Counted from the stretch's first letter, positions 17,208 through 26,739 are shown. The stretch: 64,000 bases of DNA from Verrucomicrobiales bacterium (GCA_024636835.1 JAGXGH010000047.1:1-64000); one strand, 5' to 3'. Numbers and translations: made by a program. The notes: a model not told the origin generated them from the sequence alone.

Positions 17208-19682
17208 ATGGCAAAAGGAATGGGCGACAAATTGACCCCGATGATGAGGCAATACCACGGGATCAAAAAATCCCTTCCGGAAGATGTATTGCTGATGTTT
17301 CGGCTTGGCGACTTCTACGAAATGTTTTTCGAAGACGCCAAGATAGCAGCTGGTATTCTGAATGTGGCGCTCACCAAGAGGAATGACATCCCAATGTGTG
17401 GAGTTCCTCATCATGCCGCACAAGGCTACATCGGAAAACTCGTCCAATCCGGCAAGCGAGTCGCGATCGCGGAACAAACAACAGATCCTCAGCCAGGTAA
17501 AATTGTTGAGCGCGAGGTTCGGCAGGTTATCTCAGCTGGAACGATCGACGACCTGAACCTCCTCGACGCCAACCGTCCGAACTATCTCGCCGCGATCAAC
17601 ACTGACGGTAAAACTTACGCACTCGCTCATCTGGATCACTCCACCGGAGAATTCCGACTTACCGAATTCTCCGACCGTGGAAATTTAATCGATGAACTGA
17701 ATCGCATCGCACCGTCGGAAACACTTTATCCCGACGAGCAAGCCGATCAATGGTCGGCATTTCCTGGAGCAATGGCATCGGATGGCTACACATTTCTCAC
17801 TACCACCGCAAAGGATCTACTCTGCGAACACTTTGCCGTTCAATCACTCACAGGGTTCGGCTGCGAGCAAAACCCACAAGCCATCGGTGCCGCTGGTGCC
17901 ATTCTTCACTACGTCAAATATCAACTTAGACGATCGGTCAATCACATCTCAAAACTGACGACTTACATCCAGGATGATTTCGTTCAAATCGATGCTGCAT
18001 CACAACGCAATCTCGATCTCGTCGAGGCTCGATCCGGTAACAAGAACACGCTACTCCATGCATTAAACAGAACGTCCACTCCTCTTGGTTCACGATTACT
18101 CAGACATTGGATTCTTCATCCCATTCGTGATCTCGATACACTAAATAACCGGCAAGACTTCATTGCTTCACTGATCGATCAACCCTTCATCCATCAGCAA
18201 ATCCGCGACACTTTAAAACAAGTTCGCGACATCGAACGCTCCACAGGCAGACTCGCCCAAGGAAGTGGAAACGCACGGGATTTGATCTCACTCGCATCAT
18301 CACTCGATCGCATTCCGGAAATCCGCGATCATCTCGACGCACTAAGTTCAACACATCGGCCAAAAATCCTCGATGATCTGCATCCACGTCTTCGCGATCT
18401 GAGTGAACTCTCCAACCGAATCACCACAGCGCTTAGTGACGAACCGCCCGCCACACTCAAGGACGGTGGAATATTTAATGACGGAATTCATCCAGAACTC
18501 GATGAACTCCGCGCCGCCTCGAGCGAGGGCAAGCAATGGCTCGCCGAAGTGCAGGTGCGTGAAATCGAAGCTACAGGGATTAAATCACTGAAGATCAAAT
18601 ACAACGCCGTGTTTGGTTACTTCATCGAAATCACCAAGTCTAACCTCGCCAATGTGCCGGACCACTACGTTCGCAAACAAACGACCACCAATGCCGAGCG
18701 CTTCATCACCGATGAATTGAAAAAGATGGAGTCGAAGATACTTGGTGCTGATGAACGTGCAAAGAATCTCGAGTATTCACTCTTTATCGAGCTTCGAACA
18801 GAAGTCTTAGAACATATAGATGCCATTCAAGACACCGCTGCTGCCATCGCTATTGTCGATGTGCTTTCCGGTTTGGCGGAAACCGCACGCGTCTGTGACT
18901 ACACCCGTCCAACACTCGACGAAAGCCGATCGATTCAGATTACCGACGGACGACACCCAGTGCTCGATCAAACTTTAGTCGTTGAAAAGTTCGTCCCGAA
19001 CGACACCAGACTCGACCCCGATGAAAATCGTGTCGTTCTGATCACCGGTCCTAACATGGCAGGAAAATCCACTTACATTCGTCAGGTCGCGTTGATCACA
19101 TTGATGGCTCAGATCGGATCGTTCATACCAGCAGCTGGAGCTACTATCGGATTAGTAGATAAGATCTTTACACGAGTCGGTGCAAACGACGATCTAGCAG
19201 CGGGTCAATCCACCTTCATGGTCGAGATGAACGAAACATCATTGATCATCAACAACGCGACACAAAACAGTTTGGTCATCCTCGATGAGATCGGCAGAGG
19301 CACCGCAACCTTCGACGGTCTCTCCATAGCCTGGGCCGTAGCGGAACACCTGCACGACATGATTGGTGCGAGAACACTATTTGCAACGCACTATCACGAG
19401 CTCACAACGCTTTCTCAATCCCGGAAGTCGGTTCAGAACTACAGTGTGGCTGTTCGTGAATGGAATGATCGTATTATTTTCCTACGCAAGATCGTCAAAG
19501 GCTCTGCAAGCCGTTCCTACGGCATTCAAGTCGCCAGGCTTGCTGGACTGCCTCCAGAGATCATACACCGCGCAAAGGACATCCTGGCGCATCTGGAAGC
19601 CCAGAGCAAAGCTCCTAAAGCACGCAAGCAGGCCAAACCGACGGAAGACGCCATGCCCACCCTGGGATTGTTCGATCAATGA
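17208..19682 (+). CDS. mutS: DNA mismatch repair protein MutS
   Basis: About 824 residues from the ATG at 17208 (MAKGMGDKLTPMMRQYHG). It recognises base mismatches using the Phe-Tyr-Glu motif in GDFYEMFFEDA, clamps DNA with its core and lever domains, and has a C-terminal ABC ATPase: Walker A TGPNMAGKSTYIRQ, signature region STFMVEMNE, Walker B LVILDEIGRGT and HYHELTTL. Length fits the MutS1 family. mutL is not in the window. The last 30 residues are a basic linker typical of MutS. Confidence 0.97.
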   Translation: MAKGMGDKLTPMMRQYHGIKKSLPEDVLLMFRLGDFYEMFFEDAKIAAGILNVALTKRNDIPMCGVPHHAAQGYIGKLVQSGKRVAIAEQTTDPQPGKIVEREVRQVISAGTIDDLNLLDANRPNYLAAINTDGKTYALAHLDHSTGEFRLTEFSDRGNLIDELNRIAPSETLYPDEQADQWSAFPGAMASDGYTFLTTTAKDLLCEHFAVQSLTGFGCEQNPQAIGAAGAILHYVKYQLRRSVNHISKLTTYIQDDFVQIDAASQRNLDLVEARSGNKNTLLHALNRTSTPLGSRLLRHWILHPIRDLDTLNNRQDFIASLIDQPFIHQQIRDTLKQVRDIERSTGRLAQGSGNARDLISLASSLDRIPEIRDHLDALSSTHRPKILDDLHPRLRDLSELSNRITTALSDEPPATLKDGGIFNDGIHPELDELRAASSEGKQWLAEVQVREIEATGIKSLKIKYNAVFGYFIEITKSNLANVPDHYVRKQTTTNAERFITDELKKMESKILGADERAKNLEYSLFIELRTEVLEHIDAIQDTAAAIAIVDVLSGLAETARVCDYTRPTLDESRSIQITDGRHPVLDQTLVVEKFVPNDTRLDPDENRVVLITGPNMAGKSTYIRQVALITLMAQIGSFIPAAGATIGLVDKIFTRVGANDDLAAGQSTFMVEMNETSLIINNATQNSLVILDEIGRGTATFDGLSIAWAVAEHLHDMIGARTLFATHYHELTTLSQSRKSVQNYSVAVREWNDRIIFLRKIVKGSASRSYGIQVARLAGLPPEIIHRAKDILAHLEAQSKAPKARKQAKPTEDAMPTLGLFDQ

Positions 19683-20008
19683 AAAGGCAACGCACCACAA
19701 GGCAAACGTTCCGTTCATTATAGATAAAGGGATGTAAAAAAAGATCCTCTTTCTTCTTCTTATAGGGTGGGAATAACTCAAACAACCGCTCTGAACCATG
19801 GATTGAAAGGCGTTCCACAGATTGTTCGACAAAGAATAAGCCGTCGCCAAATGCTGAAGAGTCAGGTTCGTCGAAGAGGACTCGAATAACCCATAGGTTT
19901 GCTCTCACAGTTTCCTCACAGTTTCACCACTTCATTCACAGCTTATTCACAATGGGTGATAATGCTGGAAATTGAACAGATGTTTAGGTCCAAGAATCCT
20001 ACCTTTCA
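19683..20008. other. Intergenic region with origin-like features
   Basis: A 326-base gap after mutS. On the minus strand it has an AT/purine-rich tract followed by GATCTTTTTTTAC (19734-19746), close to the 13-mer type of origin unwinding repeat. It also has the DnaA-box-like TTATTCACA (19943-19951, one mismatch to TTATCCACA), TTATTCCCA (minus strand, 19768-19776, two mismatches) and two further TTATTC motifs. The TCACAGTTT unit repeats twice near 19905-19925. With two parS sites 6 kb away, this is a candidate oriC. No dnaA, dnaN or gyrB is visible, so the call is tentative. Confidence 0.35.
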
Positions 20009-20407
20009 ATGAGATTCAGGATTTCAAAATATGCTTTTTTGATAGCTTTGGCTGGGATAATTATTGTTATCGTCCTTAAGAACACGGGAAGCGGTCAATT
20101 CTTCTTTTCCTGGATGGCCGGGATTCCAAATCACGATAAAATAGGCCATTTCATATTGATGGGAGGACTCTCATTTCTTGCTGTTGGGACGTTTGTTCCT
20201 TCGTCGAAAAAACCTCTTCAAACCACGCTGTTGATCATCGTGTTGTTGTTTGTCGGGACAGGTCTCGAGGAAATTTCACAGATTTGGGTCAAAAACCGAA
20301 CTTTCTCAGGCTGGGACTACCTTTGCGATTTCGCAGGAATCACCTGTATGGCAATTGTTGCGCATGCTATGATTCATCCCCGGGTTGCGACATCATCTCG
20401 ATCCTAA
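20009..20407 (+). CDS. VanZ-like family membrane protein
   Basis: A 132-residue protein with four predicted membrane helices (AFLIALAGIIIVIVLK, HFILMGGLSFLAVGTFV, TTLLIIVLLFVGTGL, FAGITCMAIVAHAM). The family pattern HDKIGHFILMGGLSFL and, after the third helix, GLEEISQIWVKNRTFSGWDY matches VanZ-like proteins, whose best-known member gives low teicoplanin resistance, but most members have no known role. Resistance should not be assumed. Confidence 0.75.
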   Translation: MRFRISKYAFLIALAGIIIVIVLKNTGSGQFFFSWMAGIPNHDKIGHFILMGGLSFLAVGTFVPSSKKPLQTTLLIIVLLFVGTGLEEISQIWVKNRTFSGWDYLCDFAGITCMAIVAHAMIHPRVATSSRS

Positions 20408-20453
20408 TCTGTTTGAATAACTTGATGGGTGGATACGTCTCACTCTCGAATCC

Positions 20454-20987
20454 ATGAAAACTTCCACTCAATTCAAAAACATGAATGGTTCGAAACCACG
20501 TCGTATCCTGGCGTTGGTTGGATTGACCATTTTCACTGGAATTTCAATGACCAGCTGCGTCGTTACAGATAGTTACTATGGCGAATCAGGCGGTTCTTAC
20601 TATGGTGAACCAAGCGGTTCCTATTATGGCGGATCAAGTTATGGGAATTACGCGCAAAGGTCGAGTTATCGCCGGCCCTACTATGGTCATGATGACTACC
20701 GTTGGAATGATTCTCGCCGTCATGATTCGAATCGGTATGAGCAGCGTGATTCGCGCATTTATCATTCAAATGCCGGTCGGGATCACAAGCACCCGCCGTC
20801 TACCAGTTCGGACAAATTCCGTCTTGTGAATTATCGAGAGAATAAAAAGAGCAGCCACCCTAGTGGCTATCATGATGCCGACTATTGGAAAAGCCGCGGG
20901 TATTCCGTGAAGAAAAACACCTACGAGAAAAAAGACGGGAAAATTGTTGGGTCACGAAAAGAACTCAAGAAATCGAAGCGCCACTGA
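20454..20987 (+). CDS. Tyr/Gly-rich lipoprotein of unknown function
   Basis: A 177-residue putative lipoprotein. The signal sequence ends in a lipobox (SMTSC, the Cys being residue 32), so the mature protein should be lipid-anchored. Next come Tyr/Gly/Ser repeats (SYYGESGG, SYYGEPSG, SYYGGSSYG), then a His/Arg/Asp-rich stretch and a basic tail (KNTYEKKDGKIVGSRKELKKSKRH). Low complexity suggests a disordered, perhaps surface-exposed protein. No family recognised. Confidence 0.72.
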   Translation: MKTSTQFKNMNGSKPRRILALVGLTIFTGISMTSCVVTDSYYGESGGSYYGEPSGSYYGGSSYGNYAQRSSYRRPYYGHDDYRWNDSRRHDSNRYEQRDSRIYHSNAGRDHKHPPSTSSDKFRLVNYRENKKSSHPSGYHDADYWKSRGYSVKKNTYEKKDGKIVGSRKELKKSKRH

Positions 20988-21006
20988 GCACTGCGATAGT
21001 TTGTGA

Positions 21007-21735
21007 TCAACTATCCATTTCGGTCTCATTTACATGAGCGCCGGGCACCACCTTACTCCACTCGCCATTAGAGAGAGCATTCTTCGCTGCCGCTGTTTCT
21101 GAATTCTTCTTGCTGCTTCCCTTGCCCTCGGCAAGATCGGTTCCGTTCCATGATACTAGAGAGACGAAAGTCTTATTATGATCCGGTCCTGATTCGTCGA
21201 TGACTGTATAGGTCGGCCCGGACACATCGAACTGCTGAAGTAGTTCCTGCAGCTGCCCTTTGGGATTTCGCTCTAAGGGATCATCGTTGTCTTCGATTTT
21301 AAGTTCGGAGCTGCAATGACTGAGAACAATGTCGCGTACCGTTTCCAGGCTACTGTCCAGATAGATAGCCCCAATCAACGATTCATACGCGTCAGCGAGA
21401 GTGGATGAGCGTGAGCGTCCGCCGCTGGATTCTTCACCACGCCCGAGTAGCAAGTAATCTCCTAAACAGATCTTCTTCGCAAATTTTTCCAGAGCAGGGC
21501 GCGACACTATACGGGTGCGCAGTTTAGTCATCTGACCTTCAGCAAAGCCAGGAAACGTTTCGAACAAGTGTTGCGTTAAGATCAGCTGCAATACCGCGTC
21601 ACCAAGAAATTCAAGACGCTGATTGTCGAAATGTGGTTTTGCCGACTCGTAGGCGAGACTTGGGTGCGTCAATGCTTCACCAAGTAACAGTGAGTTACGA
21701 AATTTATAACCGAGACGTTCTTCGAGGGAAACCAT
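21007..21735 (-). CDS. rnc: Ribonuclease III
   Basis: A 242-residue double-strand-specific endoribonuclease. The N-terminal catalytic domain carries the signature QRLEFLGDAVL and the second acidic cluster ADAYESLIGAIYLD; the C-terminal double-stranded RNA binding domain begins near residue 160 (NPKGQLQELLQQF) and ends AAAKNAL. It matures rRNA and mRNA. Starts at the ATG at 21735. The tRNA-His gene lies 124 bases upstream on the same strand and may share its transcript. Confidence 0.95.
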   Translation of the reverse strand: MVSLEERLGYKFRNSLLLGEALTHPSLAYESAKPHFDNQRLEFLGDAVLQLILTQHLFETFPGFAEGQMTKLRTRIVSRPALEKFAKKICLGDYLLLGRGEESSGGRSRSSTLADAYESLIGAIYLDSSLETVRDIVLSHCSSELKIEDNDDPLERNPKGQLQELLQQFDVSGPTYTVIDESGPDHNKTFVSLVSWNGTDLAEGKGSSKKNSETAAAKNALSNGEWSKVVPGAHVNETEMDS

Positions 21736-21858
21736 ATGATGCGCTAAAGGAATTTAACCCGGAAATGAGTCTCCGCGATACCAGTCCCCTCGACAATCCG
21801 AAAACGGAGACGTCGCGCGACCGGATCATGGAACACTCCATCTCCGATTGGGGGAAAG

Positions 21859-21934
21859 TGGGGAGACTGACGGGGATCGAACCCGCGACAACCGGAATCA
21901 CAATCCGGGGCTCTACCACTGAGCTACAGTCTCC
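21859..21934 (-). tRNA. tRNA-His (anticodon GTG)
   Basis: A 76-nt cloverleaf on the minus strand: acceptor stem GAGACTG/CAGTCTC, D-arm TAGCTCAGTGGTAGAGC, anticodon stem CCGGA/TCCGG around loop TTGTGAT (anticodon GTG), T-arm GCGGGTTCGATCCCCGT. The extra 5' G (G-1) opposite C73 that identifies tRNA-His is present, and the 3' CCA is encoded. Confidence 0.96.
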
Positions 21935-22090
21935 ATCCTGCCACCAACGAAAAAACGCCAGTGGGCTAGGGCAGAGAAAATAACCGCGAGTTTGAGGATT
22001 TCCAGTGAAATTTTATAGATATCACTTTTCAACGACGTGGGCACCTGCACAACTTGCTAGACGCCCTCGCGAGTGCCATCGTTCCGCACC

Positions 22091-22684
22091 ATGTGCGAAG
22101 ACATTTACGCGTTTAAAGAGTGGGCTGACATCTGTGATCTTCTGGCCGGAGGGAAAACTAGTGTGCTGATTCGTAAAGGTGGCATCCATGAAGGTCGCGA
22201 CGGCTTTTCCTTCAAACACGACAAGTTTCTCCTCTTTCCTACCGGGTTCCATCAGCAGGAAAATGGTCTCAACGCCGATGCATTGGCTGCATTGGGTGAT
22301 ACGTCGCGGATTCACCGACCAGTCGAGCAAGAAGTCGATGTGACTTTTGAAATCTTTGCCGTCGCTGGATTTGCTCAACTAGTGCGGGATAAAACAATCG
22401 TGGACTCACTTGCTCCTCACCATGTATGGACGTCTCAGGTCGTTGATGATCGCTATAGTTACAGCGAAAAACTTGAGGCTGATTGCTTGAGTATCGCATT
22501 TGTCCGTATCTACAAACTTGCCAGACCTTGGATTGTTCCATATCAGCGAAACTTTGGTGGGTGCCGGTCGTGGTTGGATATGGAGAACGCGCCTGTGGAT
22601 CTACTCGAAGGAATGGCCCCGGTGATTTCGGACGACGAACACTTGCGGCGGGCAGCCGCAGTTAAGAAACTACTAGGTGAATAG
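22091..22684 (+). CDS. DUF1802 family protein
   Basis: About 197 residues from the ATG at 22091 (MCEDIYAFKEWADICDLLAG). The opening pattern YAFKEWADICDLLAGGKTSVLIRKGGIHE is the hallmark of DUF1802, a cytoplasmic family found in cyanobacteria, Planctomycetes and Verrucomicrobia; function unknown. Other conserved stretches are FSFKHDKFLLFPTGFHQ and VPYQRNFGGCRSWLDM. It stands alone on the plus strand between the tRNA-His/rnc pair and a minus-strand PHP gene. Confidence 0.8.
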   Translation: MCEDIYAFKEWADICDLLAGGKTSVLIRKGGIHEGRDGFSFKHDKFLLFPTGFHQQENGLNADALAALGDTSRIHRPVEQEVDVTFEIFAVAGFAQLVRDKTIVDSLAPHHVWTSQVVDDRYSYSEKLEADCLSIAFVRIYKLARPWIVPYQRNFGGCRSWLDMENAPVDLLEGMAPVISDDEHLRRAAAVKKLLGE

Positions 22685-22816
22685 TAAACATCTGGGTTAG
22701 ATGTGTCGACGAACACGATAAACTCAGCAGAGTCACGCTTCCAGCTGGATGCGTGGGGCTTAGATGTTTCGTTACCCACCCAAGCCACCTAGAAGGATGG
22801 CTCTCCATATCACCCG

Positions 22817-23614
22817 CTATACAATCTCGATCAAACGTCTCTGCCGTTTATCGAACCTCGCTAAATGTTTAATCCCGGCGTTTTTTGCCATGTCCAGCGC
22901 ACGATCAAAATCTCTTCCGACATCACGTGGTGAGTGTGCATCGGATGAGATAACAATAGGGAGTCCCGCCTGACCAGCCAGCTCGAGAAACCGCATGTGT
23001 GGGTATTGCTCTGCACAAGCTTTATGCCATCCCGCGGTGTTGATTTCAAAACATCCGTCGACAGAAACCAGCGCATCGATGACCGGTTCGAAATATCGAT
23101 CTAGGTTATCCTTTGGCATGTGGCCAAATTTTTTCACCAAATCCGGATGACCAACGAAGTCGAAGCGTTTCGATTTGATCATCGCGATATAGCACGCCAA
23201 ATATCGATCCCATGTCTCGTTTACTCCATGGAGCGTGATTTTTTCGACTAATCGTGGGTCATCCACTGCCCAATCACGGTCGAGATAATGCACAGAACCT
23301 ATTAAGTAATCCCAATCCGCATAAGCCTCCAACCAATCGAGAGATGCTTCTTCACCCACAAGAAAGTCGCATTCCATACCGAGTCGTACGGGTATCTGCA
23401 CTGCTTCGCGTGCTTCCGCAACCTGTTCTAGATAAACGTCTAGCATCTCCACATTCATTCTCCAATCATCCTTGAGAGTAGGTGATGGGTTGTGGTCAGA
23501 TGCCCCAAATTCGGCCAATCCCAAACTCTCGGCGTGGCGGGCATAGTCGGCAGGATGTCCTGACGCATGATGGCAGAGCGCATTGTGGGTGTGATAGTCG
23601 GTGAGTAAACTCAT
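22817..23614 (-). CDS. Histidinol-phosphatase-like PHP-domain hydrolase
   Basis: A 265-residue PHP phosphoesterase of the HisJ/HisK type, which removes phosphate from L-histidinol phosphate in histidine synthesis. Metal-binding motifs in order: YHTHNALCHHA (residues 7-17), GASDHNP, GMECD, SVHYLDR, VGHPDLVKKFG and ISSDAHSPRDVG. Length fits the family. Other histidine genes are not in the window, so the substrate is inferred from family only. It is divergent from pta. Confidence 0.88.
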   Translation of the reverse strand: MSLLTDYHTHNALCHHASGHPADYARHAESLGLAEFGASDHNPSPTLKDDWRMNVEMLDVYLEQVAEAREAVQIPVRLGMECDFLVGEEASLDWLEAYADWDYLIGSVHYLDRDWAVDDPRLVEKITLHGVNETWDRYLACYIAMIKSKRFDFVGHPDLVKKFGHMPKDNLDRYFEPVIDALVSVDGCFEINTAGWHKACAEQYPHMRFLELAGQAGLPIVISSDAHSPRDVGRDFDRALDMAKNAGIKHLARFDKRQRRLIEIV

Positions 23615-23739
23615 GGTTTTTGAGCGTGTTCTTTAGTGGTTAATCTGATTGAGTCACAATGGATCGCAAGCATATTAGCAGGACTTGATCACCAGCGTCG
23701 CTTGTTGATCAAATACGACATTGTCCTTCAGAACTCATC

Positions 23740-24819
23740 ATGAGCGATTTCGCTTTTCCAGAAACCAATCAATTCACCGCCCGACTCTTCGATAAGTTGA
23801 GTCGCCATCCCAAGCGCGTGGTTTTCACTGAAGGACAAGATATCCGAGTGTTACGCGTTGCTGAAGAACTCGTGAGACGGAAAATTATCGCGCCTATCCT
23901 GCTTGGCAAAGTTGATGGTATTAAGAAGCTCGCTGCCGAGAATGGGGTGAGTTTAAAATCCATCAATGTGATCGATCCGCCGAAAGCTTCGGACTTCCAG
24001 CTTTTCTGCGATCGCTTCCGTCGCCAAGAGCGTTTTCGTCGAATCTATGCCTCCGCCAAGGATGCTGTGGGGTTTATGTCTCGTCCGGCATATTTCGGTG
24101 CGATGATGGTGCAATACGGTCAGGCCGATGCGATTGTCTCCGGCAACATTTCTGCACCGGTTTCGGTTTTCCGTCCGTTGCTGCAAATGATCAAACCTTT
24201 GCCCACGGTGCCGGCAGTCTATTCAACGGTTGTGATGGTCGATGACCGCCGCAGTGATCAGGACGACCGAATTCTTTTCCTCTCTGACACCGGTATCAAT
24301 CCCGAGCCTACGCCAGAACAACTTGCCGCCATGGCGGTTGAGACCGCAAAATTGTGCCGCCATCTGGAACAGCGTGCACCACGCGTTGCGATGCTCAGTT
24401 ACTCGAACAAAGGATCATCTGTCTCCGCCAGCACACGCAAGATGGAAGCCGCCACCGCACTCGCCAGAGAGCTGGCTCGCCGCGAAATGATCGAGCTAGA
24501 TATTGAAGGTGAGATCCAAGCTGATGTCGCTTTGCTACCGAATATCGCTGAGAAAAAAGTGCCGAACTCCGTGCTCAAGGGCGCAGCTGACGTGCTCATT
24601 TTTCCAAACCTCGATGCCTCACATATCGCATACAAGCTGTTAGCGCATTTTGCCGGCCTGAAGCCCTATGGACAAATCATCCAGGGATTGAGCCGACCTG
24701 CCGCACAGATTTCTCGTTCATCGAGTGAAGAGCAGATCCTTGGCACTGCTGCGGCAGTAGCTGTGGAAGCCATCGAGTTCCGCAAGCTGATCGAAAAAGA
24801 GGAAGATTTTCTGGTTTAG
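23740..24819 (+). CDS. pta: Phosphate acetyltransferase (PTA/PTB family)
   Basis: A 359-residue enzyme of the phosphate acetyl/butyryl-transferase fold, interconverting acetyl-CoA and acetyl phosphate. It has VVFTEGQDIRVLRVAEEL near the N-terminus and the C-terminal PTA signatures SYSNKGSS, EGEIQADVAL and VLIFPNLDASHIAYKLL. It is the short form, without the regulatory N-terminal domain of the E. coli enzyme. No acetate kinase gene lies beside it. With the pdh operon in the same window it would drain acetyl-CoA to acetyl phosphate. Confidence 0.92.
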   Translation: MSDFAFPETNQFTARLFDKLSRHPKRVVFTEGQDIRVLRVAEELVRRKIIAPILLGKVDGIKKLAAENGVSLKSINVIDPPKASDFQLFCDRFRRQERFRRIYASAKDAVGFMSRPAYFGAMMVQYGQADAIVSGNISAPVSVFRPLLQMIKPLPTVPAVYSTVVMVDDRRSDQDDRILFLSDTGINPEPTPEQLAAMAVETAKLCRHLEQRAPRVAMLSYSNKGSSVSASTRKMEAATALARELARREMIELDIEGEIQADVALLPNIAEKKVPNSVLKGAADVLIFPNLDASHIAYKLLAHFAGLKPYGQIIQGLSRPAAQISRSSSEEQILGTAAAVAVEAIEFRKLIEKEEDFLV

Positions 24820-24825
24820 CAGCTC

Positions 24826-24859
24826 AAAAAGCCGTTCACCACATTGCGCCGTGAACGGC
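24826..24859 (-). terminator. Terminator between pta and the squalene-cyclase-like gene
   Basis: GCCGTTCAC and GTGAACGGC form a perfect 9-bp stem with an 11-base loop. On the minus strand it is followed by TTTTT, so it mainly terminates the minus-strand gene whose stop is at 24868. The same CCGTTCAC stem is used by the terminator at 26682-26722. Confidence 0.85.
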
Positions 24860-24867
24860 ATGAAGAT

Positions 24868-26433
24868 CTACGATCCGGTTCCAGGAAGGTAGCGGTAGTA
24901 AACTTCGAGCATTAATGTGCACAGGCAGTTGCGGTAAATCTGCGAGTCAGGGCCGGCTGCGCTGGAGGAACCACCGCCAGTTCCACCTTCCTGCTTCCAC
25001 GCACCATCGGATCCCTGGTTCTCTAATATCATATCGCGCCAATCTTTGTTCCAACCATTCCAGTACGCGCCCCCTTTGAAGAACATCGCCTGGGTTGTGT
25101 AATACCAGGCGTAGATTCTCGCAGTATCCGCATTGTAGTCGAGCGGGGTGTTGCGAGCGACACGCAGAGCTTTGGAAACGACTCGTCCCTGCTTGTCGAA
25201 CATTTGGAAGCAAAGTGAGCCCACCCCTTGAAGACCATATGTCTCTTTTCCAGCCGGCGGTTTACTCGTGTAGCCAATCGAGCCCTCGTCGTTCTGCACG
25301 GTCTCGATGTAGTCTTGGGCCGCATTTACGGAACGCATCAGCACGCCATCAGCACCGAATTTCTTCCCGTATCCGGCGTTTTTAGCCGCCTTGAGTGCCT
25401 GTACCTGCCACCCCACCACCGAGGTGTCTCCACCACGGTTTCCTGTTTTGTTGTAGTTGTAATCCCAGCCACCACTAGCGTGCTGACCCGCAAGAATAAT
25501 ATCGGTTCCTTTCTCTACAATGACTTTGAGATTTGGAATATCCATTTTCATCTCATCGGTGAACGCGAAGGCCTCACCAAGAGCGTAAACTCCAATCGCA
25601 TGCTCATACACCCAATGGTTACCCTGACGGTTCGCGGTAAAATATCCGTCATTCTTCATTCCCAGATCAACCAGGTAGAGTATTCCGTTGAGAACGGTTT
25701 CTCCAAATTGAGTTGACTGTGGAGTCTCGCAGTGACCGAGATAAGCCAGCAAGGCCAAGCCGGTCATGGAAGTCTTATGGCTTCGTCCCCATGAACCATC
25801 TGCATTCTGCTTAAGCTGCAACCATGTGAGTGATTTCACCACAGCGTCTTCGCATTCTTTGGTGCCACCGCTCTCGGTCAAGCGCTTCATGCGCTCTTCA
25901 AGGGTGCAGCGACCTTGCAAGACAGGTGGTAAATCTTTTTTAATACCGCGTTGTCTGTCTCCAGGACCAAGATCGGAAATACCGATGTCCACACCAAGGT
26001 TGTTGGAATTTCCAATTTCGAACGCATTCGATTCAACAGGAACATCGGGAACAAATACCGCTGATACTGGTATCGGAGTTGAGATATATTTTGAGCCATG
26101 TGTTGGTGCAGCCGGTGGACGCTGCAAGGACACGAGTTTAACCGGATCACGTTTCGGAATGTCCACAATGGTTGGTGAGAAAGTTACATCGATCGGTGGC
26201 TTCTCGGTCTCAAGAACACCAAGTCCCCACAAGGCAAGACCCACAATGATCAATGCATGGACCAATACAGCGACTAAAATCGCTGAGATTCGCTCTTGTT
26301 TCAGAGTGCGCATACGAAGGGCCTCGGCCTCATCATGGGTCATCATTGGAAGATTAGACAGAGCCTGCACGCTGGTAACTCCGGTAATAGTTCCAACTTC
26401 TGGTTCTGGAGCGGCTGGTGGGATTTCTGACAT
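24868..26433 (-). CDS. Membrane-anchored prenyltransferase/squalene-cyclase-repeat protein, paralogue A
   Basis: A 521-residue protein. N-terminus: a short cytoplasmic tail (MSEIPPAAPEPEVG, MMTHDEAEALRMRTLKQER), one membrane helix (ISAILVAVLVHALIIVGLALWGLGVL) and a Pro-rich linker, an architecture like TonB. From about residue 180 comes an alpha/alpha-barrel domain of the prenyltransferase/squalene oxidase repeat type: QNADGSWGRSHKTSMTGLALLAYLGH, SGGWDYNYNK, NQGSDGAWKQEGG. Such proteins are abundant in Planctomycetes and Verrucomicrobia and their role is unknown; the DXDD catalytic motif of true hopene cyclases is not visible. It is a tandem duplicate of the gene at 26740-28260. Extracytoplasmic location is inferred. 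Confidence 0.85.
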   Translation of the reverse strand: MSEIPPAAPEPEVGTITGVTSVQALSNLPMMTHDEAEALRMRTLKQERISAILVAVLVHALIIVGLALWGLGVLETEKPPIDVTFSPTIVDIPKRDPVKLVSLQRPPAAPTHGSKYISTPIPVSAVFVPDVPVESNAFEIGNSNNLGVDIGISDLGPGDRQRGIKKDLPPVLQGRCTLEERMKRLTESGGTKECEDAVVKSLTWLQLKQNADGSWGRSHKTSMTGLALLAYLGHCETPQSTQFGETVLNGILYLVDLGMKNDGYFTANRQGNHWVYEHAIGVYALGEAFAFTDEMKMDIPNLKVIVEKGTDIILAGQHASGGWDYNYNKTGNRGGDTSVVGWQVQALKAAKNAGYGKKFGADGVLMRSVNAAQDYIETVQNDEGSIGYTSKPPAGKETYGLQGVGSLCFQMFDKQGRVVSKALRVARNTPLDYNADTARIYAWYYTTQAMFFKGGAYWNGWNKDWRDMILENQGSDGAWKQEGGTGGGSSSAAGPDSQIYRNCLCTLMLEVYYRYLPGTGS

Positions 26434-26739
26434 CGGATAATTTGGTTAGAAATGCGAGAGAACCGCGTGAAGCTCGAATAACTTCGCTGGTACGACCCTA
26501 GTGTACAAACGATGGAGAGCTGACTTGTTTAGATGAAAACAAGACTTTCTAAAGTTTTCCGCACAGATCTATCTGGCAGTAGATAGTATTTACCGTCAGG
26601 CGATGTCATAGAGCATCGAAATCCCTATCACTCTGAGCTTAGTCGAGTGAAAAAAGCTTTTGTGATATTTCACTTCACCACAAAAAAAATACCGTTCACA
26701 ACATCGAGTCGTGAACGGTATTCTGTAAAGGTTAGAGTC
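26434..26739. other. Intergenic region between the two paralogues
   Basis: Holds the 5' region of paralogue A and the terminator of paralogue B. The inverted repeat at 26469-26485 (GAAGCTCGAATAACTTC) and the stretch around 26510-26580 (TTTAGATGAAAAC, GATCTATCT) correspond to similar sequences upstream of paralogue B (28294-28310 and 28340-28400). The duplication therefore included the promoter and leader region. Confidence 0.7.
26682..26722 (-). terminator. Rho-independent terminator of paralogue B
   Basis: On the minus strand AATACCGTTCAC and GTGAACGGTATT make a 12-bp perfect stem followed by a run of T. It lies 18 bases after the stop of the gene at 26740. Confidence 0.92.

Noticed and set aside
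20009-20407. Glycopeptide-resistance determinant (VanZ)
   Set aside because: The protein only has the broad VanZ-like fold, without any van cluster, so resistance is not supported.
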